Below are positions 61,371 through 64,000 of a stretch of 64,000 bases of DNA, in pieces. The position numbers were made by a program, and so were the translations under genes. The notes below the pieces were generated by a model that worked only from the letters and a program-made list of their open reading frames with translations, was not told where the DNA came from and did no database searches. Origin of the DNA: Scylla paramamosain (taxonomy: Eukaryota > Arthropoda > Malacostraca > Decapoda > Portunidae); assembly GCF_035594125.1 (NCBI RefSeq), contig NC_087151.1, forward strand, positions 17,919,501 to 17,983,500, in the 5' to 3' direction. The first letter of the stretch is position 1, and every line of letters begins with the position of its first letter.

Positions 61371-62200
61371 CGTATTTGACAGCTTATAAGACACATGGGC
61401 TTATGAGACACACCTCAGTTTTGGCAGGCATTAAAAAAAAAAAAAAAAAAAAAGATAAATAAGTGGGTTTAAGCTCTGAATATGAAGTGAAGGGTTTAAC
61501 CTGACATCTGAAGCCCTCTCAGATGTATTCATATCCTTATTAGATTCAAATATTTTTCCTTGACAAAATTTATCTTTTGTAACTTATATGCAATTGTGTA
61601 TGCATATTGTTTCCATGACTCCATTATGTTGTAGTAATGAAATCTGGAGATTTTAAAAACTATTGCATAAACTGTATTGCATGAATATTGTGCAGACCAT
61701 CGCCACTAGTCGCCCTATCTCATGACACTCTCTTCACTTATAAAATATTTTTTGTTAGGTAGTAAGCTATTTTCTAAAAAAAAAACAGTATTTTCTCATT
61801 AGCTTCAAGTTTCGATGAACGTGTATGCAAGGTAAGAATGTTAAAAGATAGGTGCAACTTCAGTTGTATGGTGTGTAACTGACTGCGAATTTGTTTTGGT
61901 ACATGTAATGTAAGTGTTGTCACTTAATTTCCTCCTAACTAGTGTTATTTTATGTGAATTACCAGTAAGTACGACCTGTTATACATTGCTACCTTACAAA
62001 AATTAGTTGTTTTTGTGGTGTAGAAGCAATCATCATTTTGTTTACATGTGCGAAGATGTTTGGGGTTTAATTTAAGGGCCACTGTTGCCAAAGACTTACC
62101 ACTAGCCACTGCCCCAAAGCTGAACCTTGGCCTTATAAAATGCAGGCTCATTTTCTGAGACCGTTTTTTGGAAAAAAGAGCATCTTATAAAGCCATCAAA
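61371..62200. mobile_element. DNA-transposon remnant with imperfect inverted ends
   Basis: The left end reads ACCGTATTTGACAGCTTATA (61371) and the right end, reverse-complemented, GCATATTTGATGGCTTTATA (ending near 62199). They are similar over about 26 bp. Both ends carry TTATAAGA and CTCAGTTTTGG/CTCAGAAAATG-like continuations. The interior has no transposase. The superfamily is not assigned. Confidence 0.45.
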
Positions 62201-62640
62201 TATGCACGAATGAACTCACCTTTACTGGGGAAGATCAGTGTCTGCCTATCCATTATATGCATGGGTGTGTTGCTTCTGAGTGTTGTCAAGGGAACGAGCA
62301 AGCTTACTTCCCCCCAAAAAACAGATAAATCTTTAAAAATTGCTGTCAGCATTATAAATAATTTAGAATGGGTATACATGTGGTTTAAATTACTGAGAAT
62401 GAGAAGCTCTATCTGATGAGAAGGTTGAGAAAAACTATGTTGAGACTGGTGTAAAAGTAAAAGAATACCAATGTCTGCATATGCAGTGGTTATGGAGAGA
62501 GTGTGTTGAAGTGGAGAGACTTTTGAAGGGAGTAAGTTACTTTCTTGCCTTGCATCCATTTCACCTGACTAAATATTGCTAGCGCCTAATGAAACCTTTG
62601 CCTTGAGTGCTGATACTGTGATTTTAGCACTAGTGACTGC
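62201..62640. other. Unassigned sequence
   Basis: No gene recognised. The minus-strand 124-codon ORF here has no family features I can name. Confidence 0.35.
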
Positions 62641-63175
62641 AAGGGAACATTGCTTTAGAATGAATGCATGCTGGCAATGAAAGTGATTCTTTTTGTTAAC
62701 CACTGGGTGAGTTGTCACTGGGACCACAGCACAGTGATAAAGTGCTTGAACATTTCATCACAGACATCAGCTGATTGGCACTCATTCTGCAGCAAAGTCA
62801 TGGATTTCTGGTTTATTCATCAAGCGATTATTGGTGATCTTGGGATGCTCATGGAAATAAACAAGATCTTCATCATGTAATGACAGTACAAGAGAGGATG
62901 TGTGCTGTCCCAAGTTTGGCTCTTCAGAGGGATAGAGCACCCCACCTAGAAAAGGTACAATGTGCCACTGGTGGGCTAAGTGGATGCGGCTGAGCAGCGA
63001 GATAAAGATATGCTTCTCCCACTCAGTGAAAAATATATCCGCTGTGGGTCTGTGATCATGAGTGACTGCTGGGGAGCATACAAAAAACCTGCAGAACTTT
63101 AGTATACCCAAATCATTAATCATGCTGTAAACTTTTTAGACCAAGTGGAAAGAGCAGATGAAGCACCCGGGTACA
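62641..63175 (+). pseudogene. Merlin/ISXO2-like transposase, decayed
   Basis: Plus-strand text over three frames matches the DDE domain of ISXO2/IS1595-like transposases (animal Merlin elements). LFVNHWV and SADWHSFCSKVMDFW sit at 62688-62816. LMEINKIFI near 62848-62875 sits where the family has an E-I-D start, so that Asp is now Asn. A basic glycine-containing segment with VWLFRGIEH follows at about 62888-62939. EKYIRCGSVIMSDCWGAYK (about 63027-63083) carries the second Asp, and NHAVNF follows (about 63118-63135). Stops and shifts show a dead copy. Terminal repeats were not located. Confidence 0.72.
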
Positions 63176-63384
63176 CAAAGCTAATTTCTTTAATAATACC
63201 TGATCCAGTATTTATTTATCAAGGTTCACAAAGAGGAAACCCTCCTACACCAATTGTTCGTGCAGGTGGCATTGCTCTATCCCCTCAGGGCACCCAACAT
63301 TGATAGCCTGTTCCTCTCAATGACATCTCCAGTGATGAGGAAGAACTGGAATAAGGTAATGATTTCATATGCATTTCTTAGCCA

Positions 63385-63533
63385 TGCCAGTTAAGCTAGG
63401 ATAGGTTAGGTCTGTTAGGTTAGATTAATTTGCTTAGGTTAGTTTGGTCAGGTAAGGTTAGATTAGTTTGGTTAACTTAAGTTAGATTAGATTAGTTTGG
63501 TTAGGATAGTTTTGTTAGGTTGGGTTAGGTGGT
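63385..63533 (+). repeat. Degenerate TTAGG-like tract, left arm
   Basis: Repeated GGTTAG/TTAGGTTAG motifs with variants over about 140 bp. TTAGG is the usual arthropod telomere repeat, and this tract is degenerate and interstitial. Confidence 0.75.
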
Positions 63534-63884
63534 GGAGCATGATGGCCAGCTGGCAGCCACAGATGAGTGGCAGCCAGTCCTCTCAAGGGAAACACTGCAA
63601 GTGACTGTTGCTGTTGTGGTACTTATTTGTGAGGATGAAACTATTTTTGGTAAAAATTTACAACTCCTTACATAACCAGCCCCCTTCTCTCCAACAAGTT
63701 TGGGAGACCTGTGGGGAATCAGGGGTTTTGGTGTGGGGTGGAACATGGAGAGCAAGGTTTTATGGTGGAAAACCAAATTAGGGCAAATTTGGACATTCAT
63801 GAAAAGTCTAAGGGTCAGATGCCATGTTTTGATGAGTGGGAAAATTCCTAACTTAACCAGGGGGCTTCATTGCCCCCTTCAAGA

Positions 63885-64000
63885 ACACTAACCTAACCTA
63901 GCAACCTAGCATTATTTACCTAACTTAACCTATCATTACTAACCTAACCTAACCAGGAGGCTTTGCCCTTCTTGGCCCTCCCTTAAGGACACTAAACTAA
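63885..64000 (-). repeat. Degenerate TTAGG-like tract, right arm (inverted)
   Basis: CCTAACCTAA-type motifs, the reverse complement of the left arm's units, at about 63885-63952, with more at the window edge. With the left arm they flank about 350 bp of unassigned sequence. Confidence 0.72.

Noticed and set aside
62185..62559. 124-codon minus-strand ORF as a possible new gene
   Set aside because: It has no recognisable domain or splice context and partly overlaps the end of a DNA-transposon remnant.
63180..63358. Possible host exon ending AATAAGGTAA
   Set aside because: The open stretch is short, has stops soon after, and shows no family match. The donor-like GTAA alone is not enough.

Overview
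The window is repeat-rich eukaryotic genomic DNA. Long (GA)n, (CA)n and (AAT)n microsatellites, many LINE copies, BEL/Pao, Ty3/Gypsy and DIRS retroelements, cut-and-paste transposons, and TTAGG-like telomeric motifs together suggest an arthropod, most likely a decapod crustacean. That identification is an inference from composition and element content, since no species-diagnostic gene is present. The only host gene I can support is ELP3, the catalytic tRNA-modifying subunit of Elongator. It lies on the minus strand as four exons (23618-23377, 23183-22980, 22226-22040 and 8915-8786) that join in frame at canonical splice sites. Its first short exon was not found, and the C-terminal exons, including the acetyltransferase domain, lie beyond position 1 or were missed. 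Layout: 1-1125 holds CT repeats and unassigned sequence. 1328-2629 is a non-autonomous piggyBac-like element. 2716-8514 is a BEL/Pao retroelement with both LTRs and a GTATG target duplication. 8786-23618 is ELP3; its 13.1-kb intron holds a hAT element with a nested Tigger end, a second TTAA-type element, a CR1-like LINE and several LINE fragments. 24350-34070 is dominated by one LINE family, here called J. It includes an apparently intact 986-codon copy, a copy split by a solo LTR and a copy split by a Tc1-like transposon. 34970-38780 holds a Tigger end and a decayed Gypsy element. 39400-43640 is a DIRS-like element arranged as a large inverted repeat. 43640-48900 holds a CR1-like LINE and a Gypsy element split by a second copy of the piggyBac-like element. 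48957-57790 is a chain of retroposons. 58137-61130 holds a deleted J copy joined to another LINE. 61370-64000 holds DNA-transposon remnants, including a Merlin-like transposase, and inverted TTAGG-like tracts. The most interesting pattern is in the LINEs called T and C here and in a tRNA-derived SINE. All lie on the minus strand and end 3' against a (CA)n tract on their own sense strand. All three T copies, the SINE and one C copy also have (CA)n at the 5' boundary. The SINE shares the 3' tail of LINE C. Between 52324 and 57790 four retroposons are threaded through what looks like one expanded CA/TG microsatellite. This fits LINE insertion targeted to a microsatellite, with a SINE using the LINE machinery. 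Intact reading frames are limited to the J-family ORF and, apart from one TAG codon, the T-family ORF. The other element ORFs are broken or truncated.
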